A DNA stretch of 64,000 nt from CAVTSA01 sp963737225 (lineage in GTDB: Bacteria > Chloroflexota > Dormibacteria > Dormibacterales > Dormibacteraceae), in NCBI GenBank assembly GCA_963737225.1, contig CAVTSA010000012.1, positions 25,067-89,066 of the forward strand. Direction: 5' to 3'. Shown here piece by piece: positions 43,085 through 52,584 of this stretch (within the stretch, counting starts at the first letter, position 1; every line of letters starts with the position of its first letter). Position numbers and translations under genes: made by a program. Below the pieces are notes generated by a model, which worked only from the letters and a program-made list of their open reading frames with translations, was not told the origin of the DNA and made no database searches.

Positions 43085-43334
43085 GGTGGTTCCGGGTTCG
43101 CGGACGCCAGACTTCATGGATTGAATCCCCATAAGCGAATATCCCTGAGTCAAGCAGCCCTGGTAGCGGCTCTCACGGTCCCCAAGCGGCAGGTGAACGT
43201 GCACGGCTGCTGACCTGACTCGGCTCGGGTGCCCCAGGTGACCCCCCCCCCGACGTCGTCGACGTCGAGGGCGACCAAGTCGGAAGGCGGTTGCACCGGT
43301 TGGTGCGCCACCGGTCCGGCGGAATGACGAAGGC

Positions 43335-43360
43335 GGGAGCCAGGCGAGCGCCTGGCTCCC
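43335..43360 (-). terminator. 11-bp stem hairpin downstream of katE
   Basis: GGGAGCCAGGC (43335-43345) pairs exactly with GCCTGGCTCCC (43350-43360) across a 4-base loop. It lies 33 bases past the katE stop. No T-run follows, so it may act as a terminator without a tract. Confidence 0.55.
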
Positions 43361-43392
43361 CGTTACGTTGGGAGGAAGTCACGATGATTGGG

Positions 43393-45507
43393 TCACACCG
43401 TGGGCGCGGCGAGGTCGCGATCCCAGTGGCGCCCGGCGGCGAGAGCCTGCTCGAACGCGTCGAAAAAGCTCTGCCCGGCCACGGATCCGGCGCGCGAGGT
43501 CACCACCCCGCGGTCCGACTCCTGGCCTCCAGGCTGGGCGAGGCGGACGGCTCCCGCCAGCGCCGTGCCCTGCAGCAGGTCGACCGCAGAGCCGACCGCG
43601 CCGACCGCCTTGCCATGGCGGAACGCCTCGGTGACGAAGTCCCGCATCGGCTGCAGGGCCCGCCCCTCGGGAGCCGTCAACGCCAGCACCCCGTCGTAGA
43701 GGACGGAAGCAACTGTGGGGAGGGCTCGGTCAACGGCCACCGAGCCCTGCTCCGAGGCGGCGACCTGCCCCCCGTGGGTGGCGACGGTCTCCACCACCGC
43801 GCCCTTCGCCTCGAGCCGGGCCCGGCATCCGTCGACGTCCGCCGCGCGAACGCCGTCGGCGACGAGGACCGCCACTTTGCGCGTCGCCATCGTGGCGCCT
43901 GGGCGGTGTAGGAGGCTGAGCGCGCGCGACCGGCGGCCGTGGTTCTCCAGCGCAGCGGACTCCGGTGGCGGTAGGCCCAGCCCCGCGGCCACACCCCGCG
44001 CGAGCTCCAGATCGACGCTGCGCAACCGTTCCACTGCGCGCTCCCGGATCTCGGGTTGCGTGACCTTGCCGAGCTCGAAGCGGAAGGCGGCCACGATGTG
44101 ATCGCGCTCCCAGCCCGACATGCTGTTCCAGAACAGCGTCGCCTGGCTGTAGTGGTCCTGGAAGCTGGGGCTCCGGCGGCGAATCGACGTGCCGTCGATC
44201 CGCTCCTGGTAGTGAGAGAAGACGCCCTCCGCATCGGCGCCGACGTCCGGATGCGGGCCCAGGGAGGTCGGCTGGTAGCTCACACGGCCTTGATGGACCG
44301 AGCGCTGGCCGTAGCCGTCGCGGTGGTCGTTGGCGACGTCGGCCACCGGGCGGTTTACCGGCAGCTGCGAGAAGTTCGGGCCACCGAGCCGGATCAACTG
44401 GGTGTCGAGATACGAGAAGTTCCGCGCCTGGAGCAGGGGGTCATTGGTGAAGTCGATGCCCGGCACCACGTTGGCGGTGTGGAAGGCGACCTGCTCGGTC
44501 TCGGCGAAGAAGTTGTCCGGGTTGCGATTGAGCACCATGCGGCCCACCGGACGCACCGGCACCTCCTCCTCGGGAATGATCTTGGTGGCGTCGAGCAGGT
44601 CGAAATCGAAGCGGTGCTCGTCCTCCTCGGGGACAAGCTGGACGCCCAGCTCGTACTCGGGGAACGCACCGGACTGGATCGACTCCCAGAGGTCACGACG
44701 GTTGAAGTCCGGGTCCTTGCCGGCGATCTCCTGGGCCTCGTCCCAGACCAGTGAGTGGGTGCCGAGTACCGGCTCCCAGTGGAACTTGACGAAGGTGCCG
44801 CGCCCCTCGCGGTTGACGAAGCGGAAGGTGTGAACGCCGAAGCCCTGCTGCATCCGGTAGCTGCGGGGGATGGCGCGATCCGACATCAGCCACATGACCG
44901 TGTGCGTGGCCTCCGGCTGAAGTGTCACGAAGTCCCAGAAGGTGTCGTGGGCTGAGGCCGCTTGCGGCATCTCGGAGTCGGGCTCCGGCTTCACCGCGTG
45001 GACGAAGTCGGGGAACTTGATTCCGTCCTGGATGAAGAAGACGGGGAAGTTGTTGCCGACGAGATCGTAGTTGCCCTGGCGCGTGTAGAACTTGGTCGCG
45101 AACCCGCGTACGTCGCGGACGGTGTCGGCCGAGCCGCGGGAGCCGGCCACCGTCGAGAAGCGGACGAATACCGGCGTGCGCTCGCCCGGACGCTGCAGAA
45201 AGTCAGCCGCCGTCCACTCAGAGAGCGAGTGCTCGAGCTCGAAGTAGCCATAGGCACCGGCACCGCGCGCATGGACCACCCGCTCCGGGATCCGCTCGTG
45301 GTCGAAGTGGGTGATCTTCTCCCGGGCGTGGAAGTCCTCAAGCAGGGTGGGGCCCCGCTCCCCGACGCGCAGGGAGTTGTCGGTGTTGTCGACCCGAACT
45401 CCCTGATCGGTAGTCAGGTGGGCTCCGGGCGTCCGGCGGTCCTCTTCCAGCTGCGCCTGCTTGTCGTCCTGGTCCGGCCGCCCATCGGCGGCGTCACGAC
45501 CCGTCAT
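43393..45507 (-). CDS. katE: Large-subunit catalase (KatE/HPII type, with C-terminal DJ-1-like domain)
   Basis: 704 aa. ATG 45507 overlaps the stop of a 20-codon leader frame. Catalase core: FDHERIPERVVHARGAGAYGYFE (His in HARGAG), NYDLVGNNFPVFFIQD (distal Asn), and ARNFSYLDTQLIRLGGPNFSQLPVNRP (proximal Tyr of the haem). After a Glu/Arg linker a C-terminal domain (about 565-700: KVAVLVADGVRAADVDGCRARLEAKGAVVETV) is of the PfpI/DJ-1 type seen in large catalases. It destroys H2O2 in the cytoplasm; the amine oxidase at 39-41 kb is a possible source. Confidence 0.95.
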   Translation of the reverse strand: MTGRDAADGRPDQDDKQAQLEEDRRTPGAHLTTDQGVRVDNTDNSLRVGERGPTLLEDFHAREKITHFDHERIPERVVHARGAGAYGYFELEHSLSEWTAADFLQRPGERTPVFVRFSTVAGSRGSADTVRDVRGFATKFYTRQGNYDLVGNNFPVFFIQDGIKFPDFVHAVKPEPDSEMPQAASAHDTFWDFVTLQPEATHTVMWLMSDRAIPRSYRMQQGFGVHTFRFVNREGRGTFVKFHWEPVLGTHSLVWDEAQEIAGKDPDFNRRDLWESIQSGAFPEYELGVQLVPEEDEHRFDFDLLDATKIIPEEEVPVRPVGRMVLNRNPDNFFAETEQVAFHTANVVPGIDFTNDPLLQARNFSYLDTQLIRLGGPNFSQLPVNRPVADVANDHRDGYGQRSVHQGRVSYQPTSLGPHPDVGADAEGVFSHYQERIDGTSIRRRSPSFQDHYSQATLFWNSMSGWERDHIVAAFRFELGKVTQPEIRERAVERLRSVDLELARGVAAGLGLPPPESAALENHGRRSRALSLLHRPGATMATRKVAVLVADGVRAADVDGCRARLEAKGAVVETVATHGGQVAASEQGSVAVDRALPTVASVLYDGVLALTAPEGRALQPMRDFVTEAFRHGKAVGAVGSAVDLLQGTALAGAVRLAQPGGQESDRGVVTSRAGSVAGQSFFDAFEQALAAGRHWDRDLAAPTV

Positions 45508-45566
45508 TGCGGCCGGTGCTTGTCGAACGCGAGGGAAAAGCGGGATCTGATGTTCTCCCAGGGCAT
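45504..45566 (-). CDS. 20-codon leader ORF coupled to katE
   Basis: ATG 45566 has GGAGGTGG upstream at good spacing. The peptide MPWENIRSRFSLAFDKHRPQ ends in TGA, which overlaps the katE ATG (ATGA). A better ribosome site precedes this frame than katE itself, so katE may depend on translation of the leader. No homologue recognised. Confidence 0.4.
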   Translation of the reverse strand: MPWENIRSRFSLAFDKHRPQ

Positions 45567-45655
45567 GACCACCTCCGTCGAATGTGCCCACGGTGGCAGG
45601 CGCCTGGCGTGCCGCCTGTAGTGGACCTGATGGTATCGCCAATGCCGGCAGTTCT

Positions 45656-45672
45656 TGATATCGTTTATATCA
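45656..45672. promoter_or_regulatory. Dyad TGATATcgtttATATCA between katE and the LLM remnant
   Basis: Two 6-base arms with a 5-base spacer lie 84 bases upstream of the katE leader and 33 bases upstream of the LLM pseudogene start. AT-rich, at the divergent promoter position. The regulator is unknown; a redox regulator is possible. Confidence 0.4.
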
Positions 45673-45704
45673 GATTATCTGGACTGATCCGAGGAGATGA
45701 CGCG

Positions 45705-46179
45705 ATGCGAATCGGCTACTTCCTGTCCAGCGAGGAGTTCGACCCCAAGGATCTGGTCGCCCAGGCGTGGTGCGCGCGCCATCCCACCGCGCCGCCGATC
45801 TATGTCTCGGGCTTCGGGCCTCGCTCGGCGCGGCTGGTCGCGCGCATCGGTGACGGCTATTGCCTGGTCGCCCCTCGACCGGAGATGGTGGAGCGGTTTC
45901 GCACTGCGGGCGGCGGGGACAAGCCGGTACAGGCCGGGCTCAAGGTCTGCTACGGCGCCGACGCCAGGGCAGCGCTGCCCACCGACCACCGGATCTGGCC
46001 CAACGAGCAGCTGCCCGGTGAGCTGGCGCAGGGGCTCCCCACGCCGGAGCACTTCGAGCAGGCGTCCAGCCTGGTGACACCCGAGACGGGTGGGCGAGAC
46101 CGTGCCCTGCGGACCCGACCTCGACGGCCACCACGAGGCTATCCGGCGCTTCGTCAACGCCGGTGTCGACGAGCTCTAG
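45705..46179 (+). pseudogene. F420-dependent LLM-class oxidoreductase, internally deleted and frameshifted
   Basis: GAGGAG precedes ATG 45705 and the family start MRIGYFLSSEEFDPKDLVAQA. A full TIGR03557-like protein continues with about 190 residues of TIM barrel. Here the frame jumps directly to TAPPIYVSGFGPRSARLVARIGDGYCLVAPRPEMVERF, the C-terminal third. After SSLVTPE a frameshift occurs: the plus-two frame reads VGETVPCGPDLDGHHEAIRRFVNAGVDEL then TAG at 46177. So one large deletion plus a frameshift plus an early stop. The missing part includes the central barrel, so it is inactive. Confidence 0.8.
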
Positions 46180-46399
46180 GAGTGGGAGCGCGACCGCTTT
46201 GGACGCGCAGCCGCCCAGGATCGCCTCACCAGAGCCGTGGGCCCAATCGCCCAGAATCTGCAGAGCGGCCGGGATGCCGGGCAGCCCTGAGCAGAATTGC
46301 GGTGACCCCGCTGGACCCGTATCATTCTAGTGATGATATCAAGTGTAATGCGCGGTCACCGGGGGTGCGTGTGACCCTGCGCAAAGCGTCGCTACCCCA

Positions 46400-47710
46400 A
46401 TGTGGACGATTCGCGACCGTCAGCCGGCACGTATGCCGTTCGTCCCCATGTTGACCGATCGCCAGTGGAGCTGGATACGAGCTGTTCTCGTGCCGATCCT
46501 GGTGCTGGCCTGGTTTGCCGTCATCTTCGTCGTCGGCATAGCCCTGGGTCGGGTCATCAAGGAGGTGATCTTGGTCGTCCTGGCGGCCGTCATCGCGTAC
46601 GCGATCACCCCGCTGGTCGGCCTTCTCCGGCGGTTCCTGCCATGGATGCCACGGGGCGCCTCAATCGCCATCTCTTATCTGATCGGCCTGATCGTCATCT
46701 TCGGGATGCTTGGGTTCGTCGGCTACACGGCCACTGGTCAGATCGCCCAGCTCGCTCATAACATCCCGTCGTACTTCAATCAGGCTCAGCAGATGCAACC
46801 CAGGCTGCTCGCGTTGCTGCGGCCGTTCGGCATCGGTGTCCGGCAGCTCGACGCGGCGCGGGGAGCGGCCATCGATCAAGTTCAGAAGGCAGGAGGCACC
46901 ATCGCCTCAGGCGCGATCTCGACGGTGACGGAGGTCGCTGACGGGGCCATCAGCGCCATCATCGCGCTGATACTCAGCGTCTACCTGACCGCCAACGGTC
47001 CCCGCATTGCACTGCTCATGCGGGGTGCGGGGGCCGGCGTGGGCTGGGGACGGCGTGTCTCCACCTTCATCAGCACGGTTAATCAGATCATCGGCGGGTA
47101 CATCCGAGGGACGCTGATCCTCGCTCTGCTGGTGGGCGTCCTGGTCACCATACTGATGTTCGCGCTCGGGGTCCCGTACGCGGTGTTGCTGGGGGTGATC
47201 GCCTTCTTCATGGAGTTCATCCCGGTGTTCGGCGTCTTCATCTCCGGCGCCATTTGCTTCGGCCTGGCACTAGGCACCGTGGGCCTGCTGAAGGCGATCA
47301 TCGTGATAGCGGGGTTCATCGCTCTGCACTTCATCGAAGGTGAGCTGGTCGGCCCGCGCATCATGGGTAAGGCGGTCGGCATTCATCCCGCGGTGTCACT
47401 GGTTGCGCTCTTGGTGGGTACCGACCTCTTTGGAGTGTGGGGTGCGCTCTTCGGCGCCCCCGCGGCGGGTCTCTTGCAGGCGTTCGTGATCGCGGGCTGG
47501 CGGGCGTTACGGCGCTCCGATCTCATCGACACCCCGCGAGCCGAGCCGGGAGCCACCCGGCGGCACAAAGTTCCACCGACAGGCACGGATCCGCTGATCG
47601 CCGCCGGCGAAGGTGCTGCTCGCGCGGTGCCACCCCCGGGAGGTGACAACCCCCCGAACGGCATTGGGCCGGTCGAGCCCCGTGATCGGGCCCGGCCCGG
47701 GGCGCCCTGA
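46400..47710 (+). CDS. AI-2E family transporter (PF01594), second copy
   Basis: 436 aa from ATG 46400 (ATG 46433 or 46448, MLTDRQW, are alternatives). Eight helices: AVLVPILVLAWFAVIFVVGIALG, EVILVVLAAVIAYAITPLVGLLRRF, then the amphipathic region NIPSYFNQAQQMQPRLLALL. The C-terminal bundle has GVIAFFMEFIPVFGVFISGAI and LHFIEGELVGPRIMGKAVGIHPAVSLVALLVGTDLFGVWGALFGAPAAGL, the typical AI-2E end. A Pro/Gly-rich tail of 60 residues follows. The substrate is unknown. Confidence 0.88.
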   Translation: MWTIRDRQPARMPFVPMLTDRQWSWIRAVLVPILVLAWFAVIFVVGIALGRVIKEVILVVLAAVIAYAITPLVGLLRRFLPWMPRGASIAISYLIGLIVIFGMLGFVGYTATGQIAQLAHNIPSYFNQAQQMQPRLLALLRPFGIGVRQLDAARGAAIDQVQKAGGTIASGAISTVTEVADGAISAIIALILSVYLTANGPRIALLMRGAGAGVGWGRRVSTFISTVNQIIGGYIRGTLILALLVGVLVTILMFALGVPYAVLLGVIAFFMEFIPVFGVFISGAICFGLALGTVGLLKAIIVIAGFIALHFIEGELVGPRIMGKAVGIHPAVSLVALLVGTDLFGVWGALFGAPAAGLLQAFVIAGWRALRRSDLIDTPRAEPGATRRHKVPPTGTDPLIAAGEGAARAVPPPGGDNPPNGIGPVEPRDRARPGAP

Positions 47711-48269
47711 GGCCGGCACCGGCGATCGGCGAAGCAGCCTGCTGAGCATCTCAACACGGAGTCAGCGCGTTGACCGGGATCCCGAGAGATGAACTTGTGC
47801 GCCAGGAAGTCGGTCGCCAACGTCAAGCGGGAACCTCGTCGCGGACGCACTGGAGCGAGCGGTGGGCCGGACGCGGTTCGTCCCGTCGTCCCTCGTCCGC
47901 TTGATTCAGACGATCTTGTTCTGCGACTTCCGCGCCCGACTCCGCCGCCGCCTCACGGGCCGAGCTGCCTCTTCGCCCCGCCAGCGACGCCAGATGCCTC
48001 GGACTCCTCGATCGCGTCCTGGAACTCGCAAGCCTCCGTCCACACCTCGTGTGCGAACCGGTTGCCCACTTGTCTTCAATCAGGTCGAACTGCTCGGTTC
48101 GAGCCGGTCCTTTTCCGAGGGTGCTCAGTCACCTGCCGCCCCGCTTCTGAAGCCCAGGTCGGCGTCGATATCGGCATTGTGCCGATTCGCCATCCGAGGG
48201 CGGCCGCGCTCAATGAAAGGCGTAGAAGAGTTGAACCAACAGGGACAGGCCTCGTTTGTCGGATCGACG
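47711..48269. other. Non-coding gap, nothing recognised
   Basis: 559 bases between the AI-2E stop and the CorA stop. Open frames are Arg/Pro/Ser-rich and share no family motif with each other. No tRNA, repeat or clear promoter was seen. Confidence 0.5.
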
Positions 48270-49301
48270 TCACGACTGCGCCGAGCTGCCGCCCCCGATC
48301 ATGCGGGTGCGCCGAAACCACACGTAGAGTACGACGCAGGAGGCCAGGAGGCTACCGAGGCCGAAAACGGCGAACACCCAGAACGGGGTTATATGCCCCA
48401 CCAGCCAGCCGAAGTTCATCCCGAAAAACCCGGTGATGAACGACAGTGGCAGGAAGATCGTGGCGATCACGGTGAGTTGCTTCATGGCGTCGTTCTGACG
48501 CACGCCAAGTTCGGTCTGGTGAAGTGAGATGACCGCGATGTTGGCCTGCAGGACCGCTCCCAGGGCGTCGCGCTCCGCCGCTGCCTCCTCATCGACGAGT
48601 TTGAGGTGGTCGCCGACGTCGCGGAAGAAGGGGACCATGGCCTCGTCCACATGGGCGTAAACGCCGCGCTGCAGGCTGTCCAGCGGACCCAACAGTGGGT
48701 GCACCGCACGATAGAAACCGGTGACCTCACCACGTAGGTGATAGATCCGCTCGGTGGTTGCCGCCGATCTTGCGAACACCGTGTCCTCGACCTCATCGAG
48801 GTCGTGGTCGAGTGCCTCGATGACGGGGACATAGTCGTCAACCATCTCGTCGAGGATCGCCCAGAGGGCGCTGCTGGACCCGTGGGCGGCCAGATCAGGC
48901 CGGTGGTCCAGCCGCAGGCGAGCGCCGTCGAGGTCGCTGGCCGGTCCGCGGCGCACCGAGATCACGAAGTGTCCGGAGAGGAGGATAGAAACCTCGCCGA
49001 ACTCGACTTCCTCGCGCTCATCAACGTAGGACGCGGAGCGCAGTACCGCGAATAGGATGCCGGGCTGGTCGTACTGCTCAAACTTGGGTCGCAGCTGAAA
49101 CGCCTGAGCATCCTCGATGGCGCGCCCGTTGAGACCGAATTCCCGCTGAACCGCCGCCAGCTCCTCGTCGCTGGGCTCGAACAGGTCGACCCAGACGAAG
49201 CCGGTCTCATTCTCGCGGCGGCTCATCTGCGCCGCCCGCTCGACATCCATCGCATCGGTCTGACGATGCCCGTCGCGGTAGTCGGTGCAGTCGACGATCA
49301 C
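48270..49301 (-). CDS. corA: CorA-family Mg2+/divalent cation transporter
   Basis: 343 aa. I chose GTG 49301 because GGAGG lies six bases before it; a TTG two codons upstream also opens the frame. An N-terminal cytoplasmic alpha/beta domain (GFVWVDLFEPSDEELAAVQREFGL) leads to long helices. Two C-terminal helices are preceded by the GMN signature (FITGFFGMNFGWLVGHITPFWVFAVFG). It forms a pentameric channel that takes up Mg2+ and Co2+. The last residues are Arg/Gly-rich. Confidence 0.92.
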   Translation of the reverse strand: MIVDCTDYRDGHRQTDAMDVERAAQMSRRENETGFVWVDLFEPSDEELAAVQREFGLNGRAIEDAQAFQLRPKFEQYDQPGILFAVLRSASYVDEREEVEFGEVSILLSGHFVISVRRGPASDLDGARLRLDHRPDLAAHGSSSALWAILDEMVDDYVPVIEALDHDLDEVEDTVFARSAATTERIYHLRGEVTGFYRAVHPLLGPLDSLQRGVYAHVDEAMVPFFRDVGDHLKLVDEEAAAERDALGAVLQANIAVISLHQTELGVRQNDAMKQLTVIATIFLPLSFITGFFGMNFGWLVGHITPFWVFAVFGLGSLLASCVVLYVWFRRTRMIGGGSSAQS

Positions 49302-49582
49302 GTGCAATCCTCCTCCATTCGATGGCCGTCGGCGGACGCGGCGCCTGACCCAGGGGAAGGCGATCGAGCTTGCGTCGCGCGTTCGACAGTGAACGGATCC
49401 TGTCGACCGGCACTCTCATCGATTAGCCCCTATGATGTCACTCAGATGGGCGCAAGCATGATACCATCACTGCCACCGTTCGTTCCGTCCGCGGAAACGA
49501 CGCCCTCCCGGTGGCGAGCGGCACAACGGGGCGTCCCGTCGTTGCCTTCCATTTCTCGGTACGCGAAAGGAGACCCATTTTC

Positions 49583-49864
49583 ATGCAGCTGAATCCAGGC
49601 GGCCTCGTTGGCTGGATCATCGTCGGGCTAATCGCCGGATGGCTTACCGGGCACCTCATGAAAGGTGGCGGCTTCGGGATCATCGGCGACCTGGTCGTGG
49701 GCCTGATTGGTGCCCTGATCGGCGGATTTCTGATCGGCCTTCTGTTCCCCGGGACATCGGTCGGGCTCATCGGCAGCATCGTGGTTGCCGTCGTCGGGGC
49801 GGTGATCCTGGTGCTCATCCTCCACCTGATCACAGGTCGGCGGTCGAGCGGCGCAGCGACGTAA
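49583..49864 (+). CDS. GlsB/YeaQ/YmgE family (transglycosylase-associated) membrane protein
   Basis: 93 aa, ATG 49583 with AAAGGAGACC. Three helices: PGGLVGWIIVGLIAGWLTG, GGGFGIIGDLVVGLIGALIGGFLIGLLF and VGLIGSIVVAVVGAVILVLILHLI. The pattern G-W-I-I-V-G-L-I-A-G...G-x-x-G-D is that of PF04226. A general-stress small membrane protein with unclear molecular role. Confidence 0.9.
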   Translation: MQLNPGGLVGWIIVGLIAGWLTGHLMKGGGFGIIGDLVVGLIGALIGGFLIGLLFPGTSVGLIGSIVVAVVGAVILVLILHLITGRRSSGAAT

Positions 49865-50194
49865 CCGCGCTCGTTCCCAGCTCTCGCGTGGTGCCGGCAG
49901 GTCGGCTCACCGTCTCACAAGGGATCGGCGGATTCTTGCAGCAGCCATCAGGCAGTCGGACGGGACCTGCGCGGTCCGAGATGGACCACCCGATGTCGCG
50001 CTCATCGCTGAGGACGACGATGCCAGGGGGCCCAAAGGAACCACCCGGCTGACCTCGAGCCGGAGACGGTGGCCGAGACGCGCGTCCGCATTGCACGCGA
50101 ACGCTGGAGAAGCCGGCTGCGGCTCGCGCGGCTCTGGGTGTCGACCGCGGCTTCAGTGTGTGGCAGTCCGGGCGAGTGCTGGCCTCGGTCTGCT
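49865..50194. other. Gap between GlsB and the secreted protein, no gene
   Basis: 330 bases. Only Arg/Ser-rich shadow frames are present; no motif noted. Confidence 0.5.
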
Positions 50195-50677
50195 TTACGA
50201 CGGCATCGCCAGCACGTTGATGCTCCAGTTGCACTCCGAGATGACCGCGATGTGGACGTTGTGCTGGCCGCCGAAGTTGTAGCCGTCCGCGGTGCCGTTC
50301 CCCGAAACCGCAAGCCGGTCCACGTCCACGCCGTCCCACTCCGACTGTCCGTTCTGGTCATCGGTGGACATGATGAAGTTGCCCGAGCCCTCGGCGGGGT
50401 CGCACTGCCAGGCGTACTGAACCTCGTAGTGCTGGGGCGGGGGGAATGCCTGTGACTCGCCGGATTCGGTACCGCTGGCCGAGAACAGCAGGGTCGGCTG
50501 CGGTTTGGGCGGTGCGGAGCTTCGCAGGCGTGGCGGCGAATGGTGGCATCGGGGTGCAGCTCGGCCGCCGGAGTCGCGGGTGTGCCGGATCGGCGTGGGC
50601 TTGGGGGTCGTCTTTGATGCTGCCGCCACCGAGAGCGAGAGCTCCCGGTATGTGGCTTCGCCTACACCGGGACTCAC
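50195..50677 (-). CDS. Hypothetical exported or lipoprotein-like protein
   Basis: 160 aa from GTG 50677. A Thr/Pro/Lys-rich linker (TTPKPTPIRHTR) precedes the recognisable end: SGTESGESQAFPPPQHYEVQYAWQCDPAEGSGNFIM, then NVHIAVISECNWSINVLAMPS. The spacing of Tyr-x-x-Trp-x-Cys-Asp and S-E-C-x-W near the C-terminus recurs in small secreted beta-sandwich proteins of actinomycetes. A signal peptide is not clear, so the N-terminus may be truncated or frameshifted. No assigned function. Confidence 0.45.
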   Translation of the reverse strand: MSPGVGEATYRELSLSVAAASKTTPKPTPIRHTRDSGGRAAPRCHHSPPRLRSSAPPKPQPTLLFSASGTESGESQAFPPPQHYEVQYAWQCDPAEGSGNFIMSTDDQNGQSEWDGVDVDRLAVSGNGTADGYNFGGQHNVHIAVISECNWSINVLAMPS

Positions 50678-50950
50678 CGCAGCCGCCCCAACCGGAGAGG
50701 TCGGAACCGCGCAACGCTCGCGGGTGCCGCAAGGGTGTCGACGCGAATTTTGAAAAGGCTGACGCGAATCCTGATTCAGCGAAGGACTCGGCCCAAATAG
50801 CCCGTCCGTGGGAGCCCAGGTCTCGGCGGCACCGTGCCCTGTTCAGGCCCTGTCTTCGGTGGAAACCCTCGCGCAGGGGCCCACCTTCGCGACGCGAACC
50901 TCAGCTCAGGGAGTGGGGGATAGCCGCGGTCGGCGGCCGCTTCGCGCCCA

Positions 50951-51457
50951 TCAGCGGAGCACCTCGACCAGCAGGACCCAGGCGTCGAACACCCCGGAGA
51001 CGAAGCACCCGAGCAGGGCGGGCACCAGCCAGTACAGCCCCCCACCGGTTTGCGCGATGAGCGACACGCCGCCGATTGCGAGCAGCAGCATCGGTATCTC
51101 CGCCATCGCGATCCGCTGCACCAGCAGCCGGGTGCTCGGGCTGACGTGGCCGCGAACCGCGGCGACATGGATCCGGAGCTGCAGTGCCCAGGCGACCGCG
51201 GTGACCAGCAGCAGCTCTGCCCCCAACAGGCGCGACGGCTGACCAGGGACCAGGCAGAGCGCGCACAGGATGAGGACGGCCATCAGCAGCTCGATCGCTT
51301 CCGCGGCCCGCTCCGGCAGACCCGGATAGCGCAGCACCGCCTCGAGGTTGATGGAAACCGCCACGAAGAGGAGCCCAGCGAGCGCGGCCGCCGCGCCGGC
51401 ACCCGCGGTGAAGAAGCCCGCCCATCCCTCGGCGGTGTAGGCCTGCATCCCCGTCAT
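50951..51457 (-). CDS. Four-helix membrane protein, unknown
   Basis: 168 aa. Four hydrophobic helices: GWAGFFTAGAGAAAALAGLLFVAVSINLEAVL, AIELLMAVLILCALCLVPG, LLGAELLLVTAVAWALQL and IPMLLLAIGGVSLIAQ...GCFVSGVFDAWVLLVEVL. The first helix and LFVAVSINLEAVL resemble small unnamed membrane proteins of high-GC soil bacteria. No motif of known function. Confidence 0.7.
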   Translation of the reverse strand: MTGMQAYTAEGWAGFFTAGAGAAAALAGLLFVAVSINLEAVLRYPGLPERAAEAIELLMAVLILCALCLVPGQPSRLLGAELLLVTAVAWALQLRIHVAAVRGHVSPSTRLLVQRIAMAEIPMLLLAIGGVSLIAQTGGGLYWLVPALLGCFVSGVFDAWVLLVEVLR

Positions 51458-51482
51458 TTTCGCCGAGGGATGCAGGCACCGG

Positions 51483-52514
51483 TCAGACCTCCGCGTCCAG
51501 CCGCCGGAAGCCGACGCCGTTCACCACGTTGAAGGGCTCCAGGCCCGCGATGACCCGGCGCAGGTTGGTGCCTACGAACTCGCGCGCACGAACCCTGCAC
51601 TCTTCGGTGTTGCCGCCGACGTGCGCGGTCAGGAACACGTTGTCGAGCTCGCGCAGAGGGGAGTCCGCCGCCAGCGGCTCGTACTCGAAGACATCCAGCG
51701 CCGCGGCCCGGAGGTGGCCGTTCTGCAGGTTCTCCACCAGTGCCGCCTCGTCGACGACCGGTCCCCGGCTCGCGTTGACGAACACCGTCCCCTCGCGCAT
51801 CGTCGCGAACTCCCGCGGGCCGATAAGGCCCGCGGTGGCGTCGTCGAGGGGAACGTGGATCGTGACGATGTCAGAACGCCGCAGCAGCTCAGGGAGCGAC
51901 ACCGACCCCGCGCCTGGCAGGCTGCGGGGAGCGATGTCGTGATAGAGGATCGAGCTCCCGAACGCGCGCAGCCGGGTGGCGACGGCGTTCCCGACGTTGC
52001 CGAGGCCGACGATGCCGACGGTCATCGCCCCCAGCTCTCGACCCGTCGCAGGGGCGCCCCAGCCTCCGCCGCGGAGGATCCGGTCCCCCTGCGGCCCGAG
52101 GCGGATCACGTTGAGCATCCCCATGATGACCCAGTCGGCGACCGAGTCCCGGTTGTAGCCCGCGCAGTTGGCCACCGGGATGCCGAGCGCGGCGGCCGTG
52201 CGATGGTCGATCTGATCGAAGCCGACGCTCGGCTGCTGGATCAGGCGGCACCGCCTCATCAGGCTCAGCGTGCGCGCGTCCAGGCGGATCCCGCGACCGC
52301 CGGCGATCACCAGGTCGGCCCTTCGGAGCACGTCGTCCACGGTCGCCCGCGGGAGGTCACCATCCAGCATTTCGATCGCAATCCGCGAGGCAGGGATCTC
52401 GTCCCCCACCAGCGACCGGACCGCGGCTTCCGACACGGAGCCGAGGCAGGCGATCACAACCTCCCCTTCGAGAGCCGGGGGCCTGATGCTCGGTGCTTCT
52501 GTCTCGATGTCCAT
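51483..52514 (-). CDS. D-2-hydroxyacid dehydrogenase (phosphoglycerate-dehydrogenase-like)
   Basis: 343 aa from ATG 52514, behind AGGAGGGAG. NAD site GIVGLGNVGNAVATRLRAFGSSILYHD (G-x-G-x-x-G). Active-site Arg lies in FVNASRGPVVDEAALVENLQNGHLRAAALDVFEYEPL, the Glu in that segment, and His in VFLTAHVGGNTEE. The N-terminal substrate part has QQPSVGFDQIDHRTAAALGIPV. It reduces a 2-keto acid to the D-hydroxy acid. In a cluster with an Ldh2-type dehydrogenase and a mannonate-dehydratase-like protein, an acid-sugar role is likely. Confidence 0.92.
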   Translation of the reverse strand: MDIETEAPSIRPPALEGEVVIACLGSVSEAAVRSLVGDEIPASRIAIEMLDGDLPRATVDDVLRRADLVIAGGRGIRLDARTLSLMRRCRLIQQPSVGFDQIDHRTAAALGIPVANCAGYNRDSVADWVIMGMLNVIRLGPQGDRILRGGGWGAPATGRELGAMTVGIVGLGNVGNAVATRLRAFGSSILYHDIAPRSLPGAGSVSLPELLRRSDIVTIHVPLDDATAGLIGPREFATMREGTVFVNASRGPVVDEAALVENLQNGHLRAAALDVFEYEPLAADSPLRELDNVFLTAHVGGNTEECRVRAREFVGTNLRRVIAGLEPFNVVNGVGFRRLDAEV

Positions 52515-52584
52515 CTCCCTCCTCGTGACGGCGCCGGATGTTGCCGGACCGCCTGCCGCCGGCCCCGGGGTTCCGCCGCTTGAC

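Noticed and set aside
47711..48269. Possible gene in this gap
   Set aside because: Frames lack ribosome sites and recognisable motifs; composition is that of random GC-rich DNA.
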